Source: Luidia sarsii
Taxonomy: Eukaryota; Echinodermata; Asteroidea; Paxillosida; Luidiidae
Direction: 5' to 3'
NCBI GenBank assembly: GCA_949987565.1
Contig: OX465102.1
Location: forward strand, 23,818,260-23,882,259
Length of the DNA: 64,000 nt
In this document: in pieces, positions 1-11,368 of the stretch
Layout: the number at the start of each line of letters is the position of its first letter
Numbering within the stretch: position 1 is the first letter of the stretch
The notes under the pieces: generated by a model
Database searches by the model: none
What the model was told of the DNA's origin: nothing
The model's input: only the letters and a program-made list of their open reading frames with translations
Translations under genes and position numbers: made by a program

Positions 1-1120
1 ACAGTGACTTTTAGTTTCACGGCGAAATGACATTTTCACCCCTTTTTCACGGTTTAGATGTTCATAGTGTAAGTATGTTCCGTGTTTAAGAGAGGGGCTT
101 TGGATAACAGAATAATTGCTCTCTTGGTAATTTTGCTGGTTACGAATGTAGCCTCCGACAATACACAGTTGATCGGCATTCTCAAGTAACTGTGATGATG
201 TAAACCAGATAAAGTCTATCAGATCGTTGAGTACAGTAGAGCTGCCCGGAGACGATTTGTTCCCCGTACCACATAAACACTTTGGGCCCATATGTTTGTG
301 CAAAAACATTTACGGGGTGGGGTGCAAGGGAGAGGGGAGGGGGCTATACCAGTTGAAGTTAAAGCTAAGGATAGGCTTTCTGCACAGCCAATAAAGGCTT
401 TCTGCGCAGCGAATACAATGTATACGTGAACAATCTGAGTGACCTGAGACTCAATTCTTCATACTTTGTTTGTGTACAAACATATGGACCCATAGCGTTT
501 ATGTGGTACGAAAAAAATAGCGCTGCCCCTGAGTCAAGTATGTTCCGTGTTTAGGAGAGAGGCTTTAGATACCGGACTAAACGTGGTTTACTTTACACGT
601 CGAGCTACGTATCCCACTATAAAGCGAAGAGTTGATAGTGTATTCTTGCGCGGAGTTAAAAGATAAACTAACTTAGCGGAACTATGACATTCTCGTCTCC
701 GTAGAACTACGTCACATTTTTGCCTAAATTTGTCTGCTGCCCTCATCGACGGAGGATTTTGATACATTTTCGTAAAGAGCCCAGGCGGAGGCTGAAAAAA
801 GCACTATGAAAAGTTTCATGACATAAAATAGAGGTTTATCAAACGCTTTGTATATCAGACAGTTGAAAACTATCATTACAATTATTTCTGCGCGGCACAT
901 CCTCTTTAAGGTTTTTAATTAATTCAATTGCACTTCAAGAGATATTAGGAAGGCCTATGAAATCGGCACCCTGTTCAATTCACGAGCCAAGAGTTAGTCA
1001 TTTACCTTAATTCGTGACTAGCTGCTAGAGCACACCAGCCTGTAACTCTAGCCAATCAAACCGCTCTTAATGCATTTATAAATCGGGCTAGATAATGTTT
1101 CACCAATCGAGACGAACACG
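1..1120. other. Non-coding stretch with diverged direct and inverted repeats
   Basis: No convincing gene is visible. A 35-bp direct repeat sits at 72-107 and 537-571, beginning AGTATGTTCCGTGTTTA in both, with a few differences. An inverted repeat pairs 265-310 with 468-511; both arms contain CATATGG/GCCCATATG-like cores and the string TTTATGTGGTACG or its complement. This looks like the remnant of a small terminal-inverted-repeat element, but no target duplication could be defined. Confidence 0.4.
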
Positions 1121-1122
1121 GG

Positions 1123-1130
1123 TATATAAA
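1123..1130 (+). promoter_or_regulatory. TATA-box-like element
   Basis: TATATAAA lies about 120 bp upstream of a short open frame beginning at 1250, and a CCAAT motif occurs about 20 bp before it (near 1102). The spacing suits a Pol II core promoter, but there is no independent evidence of transcription. Confidence 0.25.
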
Positions 1131-1249
1131 GCTTGCGTTTTCAGGCTCCGCGTAACGTGAGAAACCACACGACCTCGTTGTCCCTTCGTTAAAAGCTGCC
1201 ATCCGTCAACTGGAGGTTATTGGATACCCGTGCGCTATCAGAGACCAAG

Positions 1250-1416
1250 ATGGAAAAGCAAAGAGCAGGGTATTATAAACAAAATGGCGGAAGCCCTGTC
1301 GTTGAGTCACGCGTGCTTGACATGTTTCGATCGTTTCTCATTTCTGATCCAAAAAAGGTGCTTCTGGAAGGAAAATCGGCAGGCACTGGAACAGACAAGG
1401 AAATAAAATGGATGAT
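1250..1416 (+). CDS. Possible first coding exon, unknown product
   Basis: The frame from ATG 1250 gives 55 codons, starting MEKQRAGYYKQNGG, and runs into a consensus-like donor (GAT|GTAAGC) at 1417. It follows the TATA-like motif at 1123. No domain is recognised and no downstream exon was found in the following 2 kb, so it may be chance. If real, it would be a 5' exon of a gene whose remaining exons are unidentified. Confidence 0.15.
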
Positions 1417-1420
1417 GTAA

Positions 1421-3310
1421 GCTATGATGTTAGAGATGGAAGCCTATCAGATGTAAACTAGGAGCGAGTGGGATCAAATGGGAAGTGTAAGACCTGCCAG
1501 ACATTAAGGGATATCACAACATTGGTCGAGGTCTAAGAATATCACCCACGTGTTGTTTGATTAACATGTGCGTGAAATAGCACACCTGTAAACATTTCAG
1601 CTCAATTCGCCGACCGAGTCTCGAGAAAACCGCTTAATTTGTTTCAGCAATGCAGCATTAAAAAAAAAAATCGTTTTTATCTAGGGTTGAGACGTAAACG
1701 ATTTCTGTTACTCTTTTCTCATACAAAATACAACATTTTAGGCAGAAAGTTTCACTTTCAGTGCGAGGTTTCTACCATAAGCATCTTCAAACTGTATTAG
1801 TTTCGTGTGAATCTGTGAACATTTCTGTTTTTCGATCTTATGCAATTTTGTGCACGGGCTTTAATGTGTCATTAGTGGGCAGCTTGAATCAATTCTGTGT
1901 ATTTATTTTGTTAGTTTCTGCTGGACTCATTTAGCATGGAGTGTAGAATTAAAAGATTACAAGGATGGATTAGGTTTAGACGGGGAGGGAGGGGAGCGAT
2001 GAGTTTATCAAACTCTTATCGTATTTTGTTGCCGAGTTGGGAGCCGCTGTATCGCTGTGCGATGCGCGATTGCGCGCAGTTTGTTTGCCTTGTTATTTCC
2101 ACGGCTCCACCTGGTTTTAACCCCCCCCCCCCAAAAAAAAAAAAAAAAAGACGAAGAAAAAGAAAGAAAGAGAGGAGACACACCAGTCAGTAATTCACAG
2201 ATGCACTGGAGTGTCGAATGCCGGCGCAGACCCAATTCTAGGCCGGTGGCACCGTTGCAATCGCGCCGGCCCGAACGCGACGATTAGATAATCGGCACCC
2301 ACCTTTGATGAGCGGGTTAATTCGGGCAGCGCCGACGGCTAACGAGGTTTGCTCACCACTCAAACTCGCCCGTAACGACGCGTTCATCCTTCACGCGTTC
2401 TACCCAGGCGGTGCTGGCACCTTATTCCCCCGTCGTGGGTGAGAAACAACCCTGACGCTTCAAAACGGCTCCGTCACTTTATCTATTCTTTATTCTACAG
2501 ACACTTGCTCGACATCATTGAGACTGTTGATGTTGCTTTTTTTTGTATCGACAAACTGTTCGAGGACAGGGAAATTAACTTGAACGCCGATTTGGGCCTG
2601 GGGCCGTTCTTGACGGCTGAGGGATATCTATAGCTATATAATTGTAGATGATATGACGTTGCCAGTGCTCGAGGTTTTTGGAATTTGACGAGGTGTTGCC
2701 GTTCTTCCTTTGTCGGTGGCCTCTTGTGCGGAGTGGAGGAAAAGTTCCCGCGGAGCTCGCCGGCTGATATTCTTGATATCCGAGTGACGACCGGGTTCTT
2801 CGAAACGCCTTGGGCGTTTCTAGGCCGCTTCGCCATTTCCAGAACACATGCCTTCTCCCCCAAACCGTCCCAAGCCCGCTGTTGTAGGAGAAACAAGTTT
2901 TTGGAAGGTTTTAGAGGCAGTTTGTTTTGCAGAGTTTCCGCGTTAAAAGAAACGAATTCTCGGGCTCCTGTCGGGCTGTCCAAATGTCGCTGACCATTTC
3001 CAGAACGACGTACTCCAAACCCTCGACACTGCTGTTGATGCCGTTGCTTTGTCGATAGCCCGTCGTATAGTTAAGGAGGTTTGGGGATAGGTTCTTGCCC
3101 GTTGATGGACGACTCTCGATCGTTGGTAGACAGATGATTGTTGGGCACTGTTGACGTTTAGGGGACTCTCGAGAACCTAAGCTCCAAATCTACCTGGCTG
3201 TTAGTTTCGTCGGCGGACTGTAGTTTTTGAGGTGGGGAAAAGTGCTCGTCTTGATTTTTGCCCGTTCACATCTTTGGCAGTTGATCGACCGCAGGCGGTA
3301 CGGGTTAGTC
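1421..3310. other. Non-coding interval and upstream region of the first receptor gene
   Basis: This interval contains only short homopolymers (poly-C/poly-A at 2121-2149) and frames without recognisable protein features. From about 2200 onward CpG content rises, which is compatible with a promoter and 5' UTR for the GPCR starting at 3311. An upstream in-frame ATG at 3227 exists, but the 28 residues it adds do not look like a receptor N-terminus. Confidence 0.4.
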
Positions 3311-4468
3311 ATGGGGACGGCCGTAAGCAACATCGCCGACTCGTGCACCCCGAACACCACGCTGGACCTGTCCGGCGAGGAGACGCTGGCCGCGGGGCTG
3401 GGCTACTCGCGGGCCGACCGCATACTGATCACGGCCGTCAACCCGTGCATCCTCGCCGTCGGCCTGCTCGGCAACCTGGCCTTCCTCTTCATGCAGGCTC
3501 GCGTGCCCCGGATGCGCACGGTGACCAACACGTACCTGACCCACCTGGCCCTGGCCGACACCACCTTCCTGACGGTGGGCGTCTCGGAGAAGATCGCCCG
3601 CTACCGGACCAGCCCGGTGAACGGCGACCAGTCGGCGCTGGGGCCGGGCGGCTGCATCGTCGTCTACGTGCTCCTGGACGTAGCCTACTGCGTCGGTCTG
3701 TGCCTGGTCACGCTGGTCACCGTGGAGAAGTACTACGCCATCTGCCGGCCCATCCAGCACCGCCTGATCGGCGGCAAGAAGCGCACCAACCGCCTGGTGC
3801 TCATGGTCTGGGTGATAGCCTGGACCTTCGCCCTGGGCCTCCTGCCCTGCTGGACCAACTTCATCGTCGTCTGCACCCGCTGGCCGTCCGGGGAAGCCTT
3901 CGCCGGGCACCCGCCCGTGGTGAGCTCCTGCATGCCCGAGGCCCAGTGGCTGGTCGACTTTCGCAACGGTCTCCAGGCCGTGCCTTTCTTCGTCAGCCTG
4001 CTCGTCAACGCGGTGCTGTACGCGCTGATCATCAGAAGCCTCAACACCCGGGTCGGTGCGACTCCGGTCACCGGGACCGCCGGCGGCGGCGGCGGGGGCG
4101 GCGGCGCCCAGGTCCCGGGCAAGGAGAGGCAGCAGACGCGGCGGCGGATCCGCAACCAGGTCACCTGGATGCTCATCATCAACGGGGCTGTCTTCTTCGC
4201 CCTGATGGCGCCCTTCCAGTGCTCCTCCTTTGCCTTCGTCATCAGCAACCAGACGTTGAACTACGTGCTCAGCACCGAGCAGGTCGAGCGGCTCATGTGG
4301 GTGACCCGCACCCTACTCTACCTCAATCCGGCCATCAACCCCTACATCTACGCCGCCTTCAACAAGCGGTACCGCAAGGCCTACGTGCAGGCCTTCACCT
4401 TCCGTCGCCGGAACCGGCGCCTGGCCTCGGCCACTGTCATGGAAGACATGTCCACCTTTGTCCCGTGA
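3311..4468 (+). CDS. Class A (rhodopsin-like) G-protein-coupled receptor, peptide-receptor type
   Basis: This is a 385-residue intronless seven-helix receptor expected in the plasma membrane. Visible landmarks are a short N-terminus with a glycosylation site (N15), TM1 GLLGN with N55, TM2 HLALAD with D83, the TM3 cysteine C115 paired with ECL2 C207, EKY at 139-141 in place of D/ERY, TM4 W167, TM5 P225, a poly-Gly run at 258-265 in the third intracellular loop, TM6 P301, TM7 NPYIY at 343-347, and a basic C-terminus. The phrase MRTVTN after TM1 is typical of TRH/neuromedin/ghrelin-type peptide receptors, but the ligand cannot be told. Oddities: K replaces the DRY arginine, and M occupies the usual TM6 tryptophan position. 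Start: ATG 3311 is preferred over 3227 because the extra residues are non-receptor-like. Codons are strongly GC-ending, unlike the AT-rich surroundings. A diverged paralogue lies at 20204. Confidence 0.9.
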   Translation: MGTAVSNIADSCTPNTTLDLSGEETLAAGLGYSRADRILITAVNPCILAVGLLGNLAFLFMQARVPRMRTVTNTYLTHLALADTTFLTVGVSEKIARYRTSPVNGDQSALGPGGCIVVYVLLDVAYCVGLCLVTLVTVEKYYAICRPIQHRLIGGKKRTNRLVLMVWVIAWTFALGLLPCWTNFIVVCTRWPSGEAFAGHPPVVSSCMPEAQWLVDFRNGLQAVPFFVSLLVNAVLYALIIRSLNTRVGATPVTGTAGGGGGGGGAQVPGKERQQTRRRIRNQVTWMLIINGAVFFALMAPFQCSSFAFVISNQTLNYVLSTEQVERLMWVTRTLLYLNPAINPYIYAAFNKRYRKAYVQAFTFRRRNRRLASATVMEDMSTFVP

Positions 4469-4689
4469 AGTCCGGGTCTCTGGTGACCTCTCGGTTTTGT
4501 TTCTCGATGCATATAACATCTTGTAAATAGACGAGTTGAACTCGGAATCGGATTGCACTATAGTTCTCTCTGTGTGTGCCCGTCTCATTTTTCTGTCTCT
4601 CAGGTTCTGCGTCTGTGTCCCTCTGTCTGCTTCGTTCTCTGTCGATGTCAGTGTCTCTCTCCGACCCAGGTATTTTTCGGCCCGCTCGT

Positions 4690-5345
4690 CCCCGTCTTTT
4701 TTGTTGGGTGGTTGTCTTTCTCTCTATCTCTGTCACTTCCTCTTTGTTTCATTGTCTTTTTTGTTCTCTGCTTCCCTTTCTTTCTGTTTCTCGCTCTCCG
4801 ACCTCTCTTTCCACCCAAATTCTCACTATTTCCTTTCTCTCCCTCTTTCTCTCTATCGCTGTCTCTCTCTCCCCTCTCTCTCCCGGTCTCTCTCTCTCCC
4901 TCTCCATCCCTCTCTCAATCTCTCCCTCCCCTCTATCTCTTTCTCTCCCTCCCTCCCTCTCTATTTCTCTCCTCTCTCTCCCTCTTCTCTCTCTCCCTCT
5001 CTCTCCCTCTCTTTCCCTCTCTTTCCTCTCTCTCCCCTCTCTCTCTCACCTCTCTCCCTCTCTCTCCCCTCTGTCCCTCTCTTCTCTCTCCCCCCTCTGT
5101 CCCTCTCTCTCTGTCCCCTCTCTCTCGTTGTCTCCCTCTTACTTTCTCCCTCTCTCTCTCTCCTCGCTCTCACTTTCTCTTCTCTATCCTCTCTCATTTT
5201 CTTTACTCTCTCACCCTTTCTCACCCTTGATCTCCCTCTCTCTCCTCTCTCCTCTTTCTCACGCTCACTCTCTCCTCTTAGTTTCTCTCTCGTGTCACTC
5301 TATATCGCTATCCTCTATCTATCTTTCTACTGTATGTCCCTCTCT
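4690..5345. repeat. CT-rich microsatellite tract
   Basis: Long imperfect runs of CTCTCTCC, CCTCTCT and related words lie just downstream of the receptor stop codon. The tract is open in several frames as Ser/Leu/Pro-rich nonsense. It probably forms part of the 3' flank. Confidence 0.9.
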
Positions 5346-5724
5346 GTCTAATTCAAATTAACGAGAAAAAAACTATAAACTAAATCATTTAAAAAAATAT
5401 TTGTAACACATGCATATAAAGTAACTTGACAAATGAGAGCGATAATAAAGAATTAGTTTATTCCAATTTTGGGTGCTTTATTTTGTTGTTTTTTTGTCAG
5501 CGTTCGTTCTTAGTTTATGTTTCTTTTCAGAATTCCTGATCATTTTTAAGTCATTGCTTCCAGATCGAAATGAGGGAATGCAAAAGCATCATTGTATTCC
5601 CTTTGCTCGTGCGGTGAAAGCGAATCACTTTGACAGCTCGAAAATGTGCATCGAACCACTAACGAAAGGGAATATGACTGCCCGAATTTCTGTCGTGTAA
5701 TTTGAATGCTGGGATCAGTTTGCG

Positions 5725-6027
5725 GATGAATTCTTTGCTTGCCTGCCTGCATGTTTACCTGCTCGCTTGCTTGCTTGCTCTCTTTCTTACTAGCTGGCTT
5801 CCTGCCTACATAGCTTGCTTGTCTTTTGCTTGCTTCTTGCTTGTTTTCATGTTCTTTTGCTTGCTTACTTGCTTCCTTCCTTTCTGCTTGCTTCCTTGCC
5901 TATCTGCTGCTTGCTTGCTCTCTTGCTTGCTTGCTCGCTTGCCCTCTTGCTTGCAATCTTGCTTGTTTACTTGCATGCTTGCTTGCTCTCTTGCTTGCTC
6001 TCTTGCTTGCTCTCGTGCTTGCTTGCG
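5725..6027. repeat. Imperfect (CTTG)n microsatellite
   Basis: CTTGCTTGCTTGCTCTCTTG-type words repeat for about 300 bp, with interruptions. The Leu/Cys/Ala-rich frames across it are artefacts of the repeat. Confidence 0.9.
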
Positions 6028-6029
6028 CC

Positions 6030-6879
6030 TAGATCAGCCCAATCTTGGGCCATAAGCCACCAGTCTCCGCCTGCGAGGCCGGAATACTGAGCTAAGTGTC
6101 ATGCACCAGCTGCCTCTGTGCACAGCCAGTCGTCTCTGCGTCTGCATCGCGGTCCCAACACCGGGTATGCCGTTCCTACACTAGCTGAGGTCCTGGTGGA
6201 CATTGATGACCATCGGATCGGAACAGAAGCCAGCTCTTGACTTCCACTTCTCGGCGCCGTAACGTTCCCCTGCTGGCCAGTTCAATCTCCCCTCATCAGT
6301 CCCCCCCTTTTTTTTAGGGGAGGGGAGCAATAGCTTTTCTCTATAGGGTACAGTTGTCGACCCACGCACAACCCTCTCTTTTTCCGGGCTCTGGGACTGT
6401 CCCGTGAAACCCCGAGAAACAATCCAGCAGCATTTGGACCAACGTTGGTTCACATAATTATTATCTGGTCAAATAACAAGTAGATAAAAGGAACACTGTC
6501 TGGGAAATATAAGGGAAATTAATAATAAATAAAAACAAATAAAGCAATTGACTGCAATGAGACCTCTATCCGCGGTACCATTATTAAGTGCACGGTATTA
6601 AGTATAATAACCACGCTGTACAATTTGCCAACAAACCCACGGTACTAAATTACAGCAAGGTAACACTATACTTGTAAACAAAAGTCCAAGTGCTGGACGT
6701 CACTTTGGATAAAAATCATCATTGGCAATCCCCAAGATGACTGACGAAAGCATCTACCACATGAATGAACAATCGATCCTGCCCAACACTTGTGTTTGCC
6801 CAGTCGTTTTCGGAGGCATACCGGTATTCTTTGACGCTTCTACAAGGTAAACGTTGCAATTAAGCTGTCCGAAACATAG
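6030..6879. other. Non-coding interval
   Basis: No gene, RNA or repeat array is recognised here. There is a C7/T8 homopolymer junction near 6301-6316. Confidence 0.4.
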
Positions 6880-7256
6880 GCCTTTCACGAATTGAGGGCT
6901 TAGGCTCAGGCTGCTTATTTACTCGTTATGATATCAAAAGGGCTGTTAGTTAGTTTTACTACACCACGGTAGCGGTAACTTGACAGGGACGTCAGTTTAC
7001 CGAGCGTCTCCACTGGACTTAATTTTGTCATTCTTCCGCTCAGCCTCGGTAGTTTGACAAAATTAAGTCCAGTGGGAACACGGCTCAAGTGCATCTAAAA
7101 ACAAGCGTTTGGCCCTAGTTTCTTGCCGGGTGCTCTGTGTACCTATCAAGCCAACGAACCTTCAAACTCGGAAACAACCCACAACCTGGGTGTTCAGGTT
7201 TTGTCCGACGGCGACGAAGCCTGAGCACGATCCTAAAGCCTTCATTTCGTAAACGA
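6880..7256. mobile_element. MITE-like element with inverted ends
   Basis: The left end reads GGCCTTTCACGAATTGAGG and continues with GGCTTAGGCTCAGGCT. The right end is the complement of CGTTTACGAAATGAAGG followed by GCTCAGGCTTCGTC. Similar ends occur at 12072-12341, near 19507, and more distantly in the 240-bp elements at 42599, 46280, 54450 and 58095. No coding capacity is present, so this is a non-autonomous DNA-transposon derivative. Superfamily is uncertain because no target duplication was identified. Confidence 0.5.
7010..7075. repeat. Perfect hairpin, 21-bp arms
   Basis: Positions 7010-7030 are the exact reverse complement of 7055-7075, with a 24-nt loop. The arm contains CTGGACTTAATTTTG. 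It lies inside the MITE at 6880-7256. Confidence 0.85.
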
Positions 7257-7506
7257 CGATACAGCAAACAGCATAATGAGGTCACCTGTTAAATATTAGG
7301 TCATCTTGGGATGAATGATGTTGTCTTTTGTTCACAGCAGGGGGGATGCACGACTTGATAACACGTGGCAGTCTGCTCCGTAGCATCTCGATAAGCATCC
7401 GCATCTCGGCAACAGAATAAACACTAGGAAGGAAATTAAAGTCCCTACACAACATTGATGGGAAGATAGAAAAAAAACATCGATTTCCTTCTAATTTACA
7501 CAGTAG

Positions 7507-7612
7507 TTGTAGATGGTCATGGAATAGAATCTGCATGTTGAAATCTTACGGTCAGGGATGCTGTAGTTCTCGAGAAATCTTCACTCAAACATCGACAAAT
7601 CGTTTATTGCAC
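7507..7612 (-). repeat. Fragment of a retrotransposon also present at 47.7 and 59.5 kb
   Basis: The stretch starting GTAGATGGTCATGGAATAG and running through TCGAGAAATCTTCACTCAAA matches 47690-47790 and 59525-59625 with scattered differences. At those sites it lies beside a recognisable reverse transcriptase C-terminus on the - strand, so it is probably an older copy of the same non-LTR element. No intact frame remains. Confidence 0.45.
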
Positions 7613-7821
7613 GTTTAGGGTTAATATTTCGATACTAGTAATGAAAACTATATTCTTACCCTAAATCTACAGGAGATCGTTGTAGGAGTTACCATGGGAG
7701 CCGTGTGGCCCGGAACAGCGTCCACGGGCTTATGTATACGTCGTTCAATAATTAAGGCCTACCCTAATGTCTTAGCCTAATTTAAGTACTAAATCTATAC
7801 ACAAATATGCAAACTCCTAGC

Positions 7822-7895
7822 AGGACCTTTCTCAAAGGCAGAGTGCCTTTGAGAAAGGTCCTGCTAGGACCGAAACGTCAGGCCCACTAATTTTG
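7822..7895. repeat. Recurrent hairpin core, paired-arm copy
   Basis: CCTAGCAGGACCTTTCTCAA is followed after a short loop by its reverse complement and then by CGAAACGTCAGGCCC. This is one of at least fifteen copies of the GGCCTGACGTTTCGATCC core in the window (others near 10550, 11910, 28100, 39720, 39900, 43180, 43700, 46890, 49390, 52520, 52720, 55035, 55560, 58700 and 61210). Confidence 0.8.
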
Positions 7896-7969
7896 GAGAT
7901 CTATACACTAATGATACAAAGCTGATAAATTATTATGTTTGCCTTCCACGGGGAAAGTAGGAAAATCCT

Positions 7970-8215
7970 TGCAGAAATTCGGCTTTGACGGCAACACATT
8001 TTGGGGGTGTTTTTTCTCTGGGGGTAATTAGGAAAAAATCTAATCGGCTAAGGGCACTAAAATTGAAAAGAATCTGAGAGATGAACGTCCAAACTACAAT
8101 TTTCAGAATAGCTACAAGAACTTGGAGACATTTGGGTGTGGGATAATTGACTTTGAAAGTGAGTGTTTTGTACAGTGTGCAATGGGAGCTCGATTTAGTG
8201 TTCTGCCCCTCTCGT
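7970..8215. repeat. Single copy of the repeat that forms the 38.3-39.1 kb palindrome
   Basis: The sequence from CCTTGCAGAAATTCGGC through TGGGAGCTCGATTTAGTG matches the left arm of the palindrome at about 38500-38722 with moderate divergence. Shared words include ACATTTTGGGGGT and TTTTTGTACAGTGT-like strings. It has no coding potential and is a dispersed repeat family. Confidence 0.65.
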
Positions 8216-9185
8216 GCGGGGCAAACGAACCGAGTAGCCGAAACCAGACCGAGAGTAAACGGGTACCCGAAACCCGACCCAGGTAAACGGGTACCCGGCT
8301 CCATTGTGTCGGTTCTGTCACCCGAAAAAAAAATTGCTCTGTACTTTTAGAAGTCAAACAAGGACAAGTCTGTGCTGATCTCTTGCACTAAAAAAAGTCT
8401 TTTCTAAGCTCGCCCCGGCAAAGAGTGGCTCCTTCGAGAAATCTGAGGGCGGACATTTCAAATATTCCAAGCTGTGTGGCTGAATTTTGTTTCCAAATGC
8501 TGTAATTGACTAGTGATACCATCACTGACACGGAAAGGGTGTGTAACAAGTTATACTGCCCTTTGCATACAAGTTTGACTCGTGATTGGCTATAGTGTTT
8601 GAACAGGCGTCCATTTCACCTACACACCAACCAATCAGAACAGTCTCTTTACAAGACAGGTGGCATAGCTTTGTGCACTAAGTTCGGGCCAGGTCAGGAA
8701 CATGAACCAGGTCAGGAACGCATGAGCGTATATGTTTGAAGGGTACATTTGCTGAAGGAAAATTTCTTCCAGCCAGAAGGGGCATAATTATAAACAAACT
8801 TACATACATTTGATAGAAACCAGCTGATTGTCTTTTCAGTACGGGGATTTTTGTTTCCCACTCTTAACATTTTTATGGTGTTTTTTTTAACGTTAGGGTA
8901 CTCAGGTACCCGATGATTTCAAAAGTCGGGTAGTCGGTTCCGAAATTACCCGATACTGGCCCGACCGACTCTAAAGCGTCATAGCGGGTGGTTTCAGAGC
9001 CATTCTCGAGTTAACCTTGTGGCAACGTGGGTCGGCCTTACATTAGCATGTTTGTTTTGACGACCAAGGTGTTTTGCGACGGCAATCATCTCTTAAACGA
9101 GGAGATAAGTTTTGTTTGGGGGGGGGGGTATCCATGGTGGAGGTGATAAGTCAAGAATCTATCTAATTTGTCTGTTTTTTATGTT
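8216..9185. other. Non-coding interval with GGTACCCG-type inverted words
   Basis: GGGTACCCG/CGGGTACCCG words near 8258-8300 recur in related form at 8895-8975, suggesting the flanks of a small element. No gene is recognised. Confidence 0.35.
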
Positions 9186-9189
9186 GTGG

Positions 9190-9850
9190 AGGGATGTGTT
9201 GTGTTATATTTGGTTGTGTAGGGTAGGGTTGTGTTGTGTTTGGTTGTGTTGTATTGTGTTATGCTGTGCTGTGCTGTGCTGTGATGTGCTGTGATGTGCT
9301 GTGCTGTGCTGTGCTGTGCTTTGCTGTGCTGTGCTGTGCCGTGCTGTGTTGTGCTGTGCTGTGCTTTGCTGTGCTGTGATGTGCTGTGCTGATCTGTGCT
9401 GTGCTGTGCTGATCTCTGCTCTGCTCTGCTCTGCTCTGCTCTGCTCTGCTCTGCTGTAGTGTGCTGATCTGTGCTGTCCTGTCCTGTCCGGTCCTGTCCT
9501 GTCCTGTCCGGTCCTGTCCTGTCCTGTCCTGTCCGGTCCTGTCCTGTCCTGTCCGGTCCTGTCCTGTCCTGTCCTGTCCTGTCCTGTCCGGTCCTGTCCT
9601 GTCCTGTCCTGTCCGGTCCTGTCCTGTCCGGTCCGGTCCTGTCCCGTCCTGTACGTCCTGTACTGTCCTGTCCTGTCCTGTTCTGTCCTGTACGTCCTGT
9701 CCTGTCCTGTCCTGTCCGTCCCGTCCCGTCCCGTCCTGTCCTGTCCTGTCATGTCCTTTCCTGTCCTGTTCTGTTATGTCCTGTCCTGTCCTGTCAAGTT
9801 CTGCTCTGGGCTGCTCTACCCTGCTCTGTTCTTGTCTGCTTTGTTCTGTT
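9190..9850. repeat. Pentanucleotide satellite with three successive sub-blocks
   Basis: The tract passes from TGTGT/TGTGC units (about 9190-9400) through CTGCT/CTCTG units (9400-9460) to TGTCC units with TGTCCGG variants (9470-9800). Long frames on both strands (Cys-Pro-Val-Leu-Ser or Asp-Arg-Thr-Gly-Gln repeats) are artefacts of the 5-bp period. Confidence 0.95.
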
Positions 9851-9859
9851 TTGTTAAAA

Positions 9860-11290
9860 GACAGCATACTGGTGTATGGATACCACGCGAACATTTCATT
9901 TGGGATTTGAATTGAATATTTTAGACGTCCATTTTTGAGGGGTAGACATGTATAGCCCGACGGAGAGTCAGCAATGTCCGAAGCGGTCGGGAAAAGAATG
10001 CCTAGTTTTTTTTTCCGACTTCCACAATGCCCCCGGAAAGTTGGGGAAAAAAGCGTAAGGCGCAATCGTTTGGCCGACACGTAATCTGGTTTTACCCAAA
10101 CCCTTACCAATATCACGTTATTCTTGCTGCGTGATATAAGCGTAACCGTTCATCAGTAGCCAAGGGTAACTTGAGCAGTGCCTGTTCAACGATATCGCGT
10201 ATGTTTGTCGGTGCCACATGGTCAGGCATGGGTAAAAAAAAATTAAATTCAAGATGGCGGTTGCTACCGGAATGCTGGCAAACCGCAGATGATTGTAAAT
10301 AATCGATTGAATTCAATATCCCCATTTTTGTTTTCAATTTTTTATCTCTGATATCGATTTACAACGAAGAATCATCAACAAATATATTCGTCTTCACTCT
10401 TTTGCAGAATAAACGAACAGCAAAGATCTTCAGAATACTGAATACCGCTGTCTCTATTTCTCGGCCAAATGTCCAGCCAGGGTCAAAATAATAATATATT
10501 GATAAACATTTCGAAAAATAACATGGAAAAAAATGAACATATCAAACATTAGGAGGGCCTGACGTTTCGATTCTAGCAGGGAACTCTCTCAAATCAGAGA
10601 ACACTTGAGAGTTTCTGACCAACAAAATCCGACAGTTATTGATCACTGTCGATGCCAGTCGATGTTTTGACTGCACCTGTGGATGGTATATCGGTATCAT
10701 ATATCATCCGGTATCAATGTCTAGCGCCGCGCAGTATCGGCTCGCAAAATTCATCACAAGCAAAAAATTAATCCTACATGGTGTAGCATGGGAGGGCCGT
10801 ACATAGTGATATGTTGTCGCCTGATAAGATGATCTGGAACTTGTTTACCGATCCCTTTGTAGGGGGAAAAACAAACTCGGTGGCGGTCTGGGGACGGTAG
10901 GGCACAGCGCATGCACGGCCCGGAACATTGGGTCAGGGGTCAGCTCGATCTGAGCCACGCTGACTCTCGGCAGACATTGGGGTCGCTAAGCATTATTTCA
11001 CACTGTGAACAGACAAGCCATGGAAATAGTGTGGAAATGCCTCGTTGCCGTGAAATTTCACCACATTTTCAAGCTCTAATGCTCTTCGCCAGCTTCGCAC
11101 CAGTTGTCTATTCAAGGCCACATTCTTGGCGGTAAATGACTGCAATGCACAAGCCTATGATGTACTTTATGGCACAGACTAGACCACAACTACCTGGCAG
11201 ATGAGTTGGGTGGTGATTTTAAGAGCTTGTCGGATGAGGTGAGATGTTCAGGGTGAATTCACTCTAAAAGAAATCCATGAAATTACTATG
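9860..11290. other. Non-coding interval with one hairpin-core copy
   Basis: Only the hairpin-core copy at 10548-10620 (GGCCTGACGTTTCGATTC, followed by a weakly self-complementary CTCTCAAAT...TTGAGAG stretch) is recognised. No gene features are seen. Confidence 0.4.
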
Positions 11291-11296
11291 ATTTCT

Positions 11297-11368
11297 GGTA
11301 CATGTACATGTACACGTACGTGTACGTACGTGTGTGTGTTCTAACGTGTGTGTACATACACGTGTGCA
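11297..11368. repeat. Alternating purine-pyrimidine tract
   Basis: ACATGTACATGTACACGTAC-type words continue into GTGTGTGTG and CACGTGTG. The tract is near-palindromic and could adopt cruciform or Z-form DNA. Confidence 0.7.

Noticed and set aside
2495..2983. A 162-codon frame on the - strand
   Set aside because: No domain or compositional signature is visible, and it overlaps an equally long frame on the other strand.
3305..4248. Antisense frames overlapping the first receptor gene
   Set aside because: GC-rich third positions in the receptor leave the complementary strand open; they lack any recognisable domain. The same applies to 20072-21535 over the second receptor.
4536..5361. Ser/Leu/Pro-rich frames over the CT tract, and the Arg/Glu-rich antisense frame
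   Set aside because: Pure low-complexity translation of a CT microsatellite.
9204..10116. Long frames on both strands with Asp-Arg-Thr-Gly-Gln or Ser-Cys-Pro-Val-Leu repeats
   Set aside because: They are produced by a 5-bp satellite, which is open in several frames by period alone; no domain, start context or splice signal supports them.
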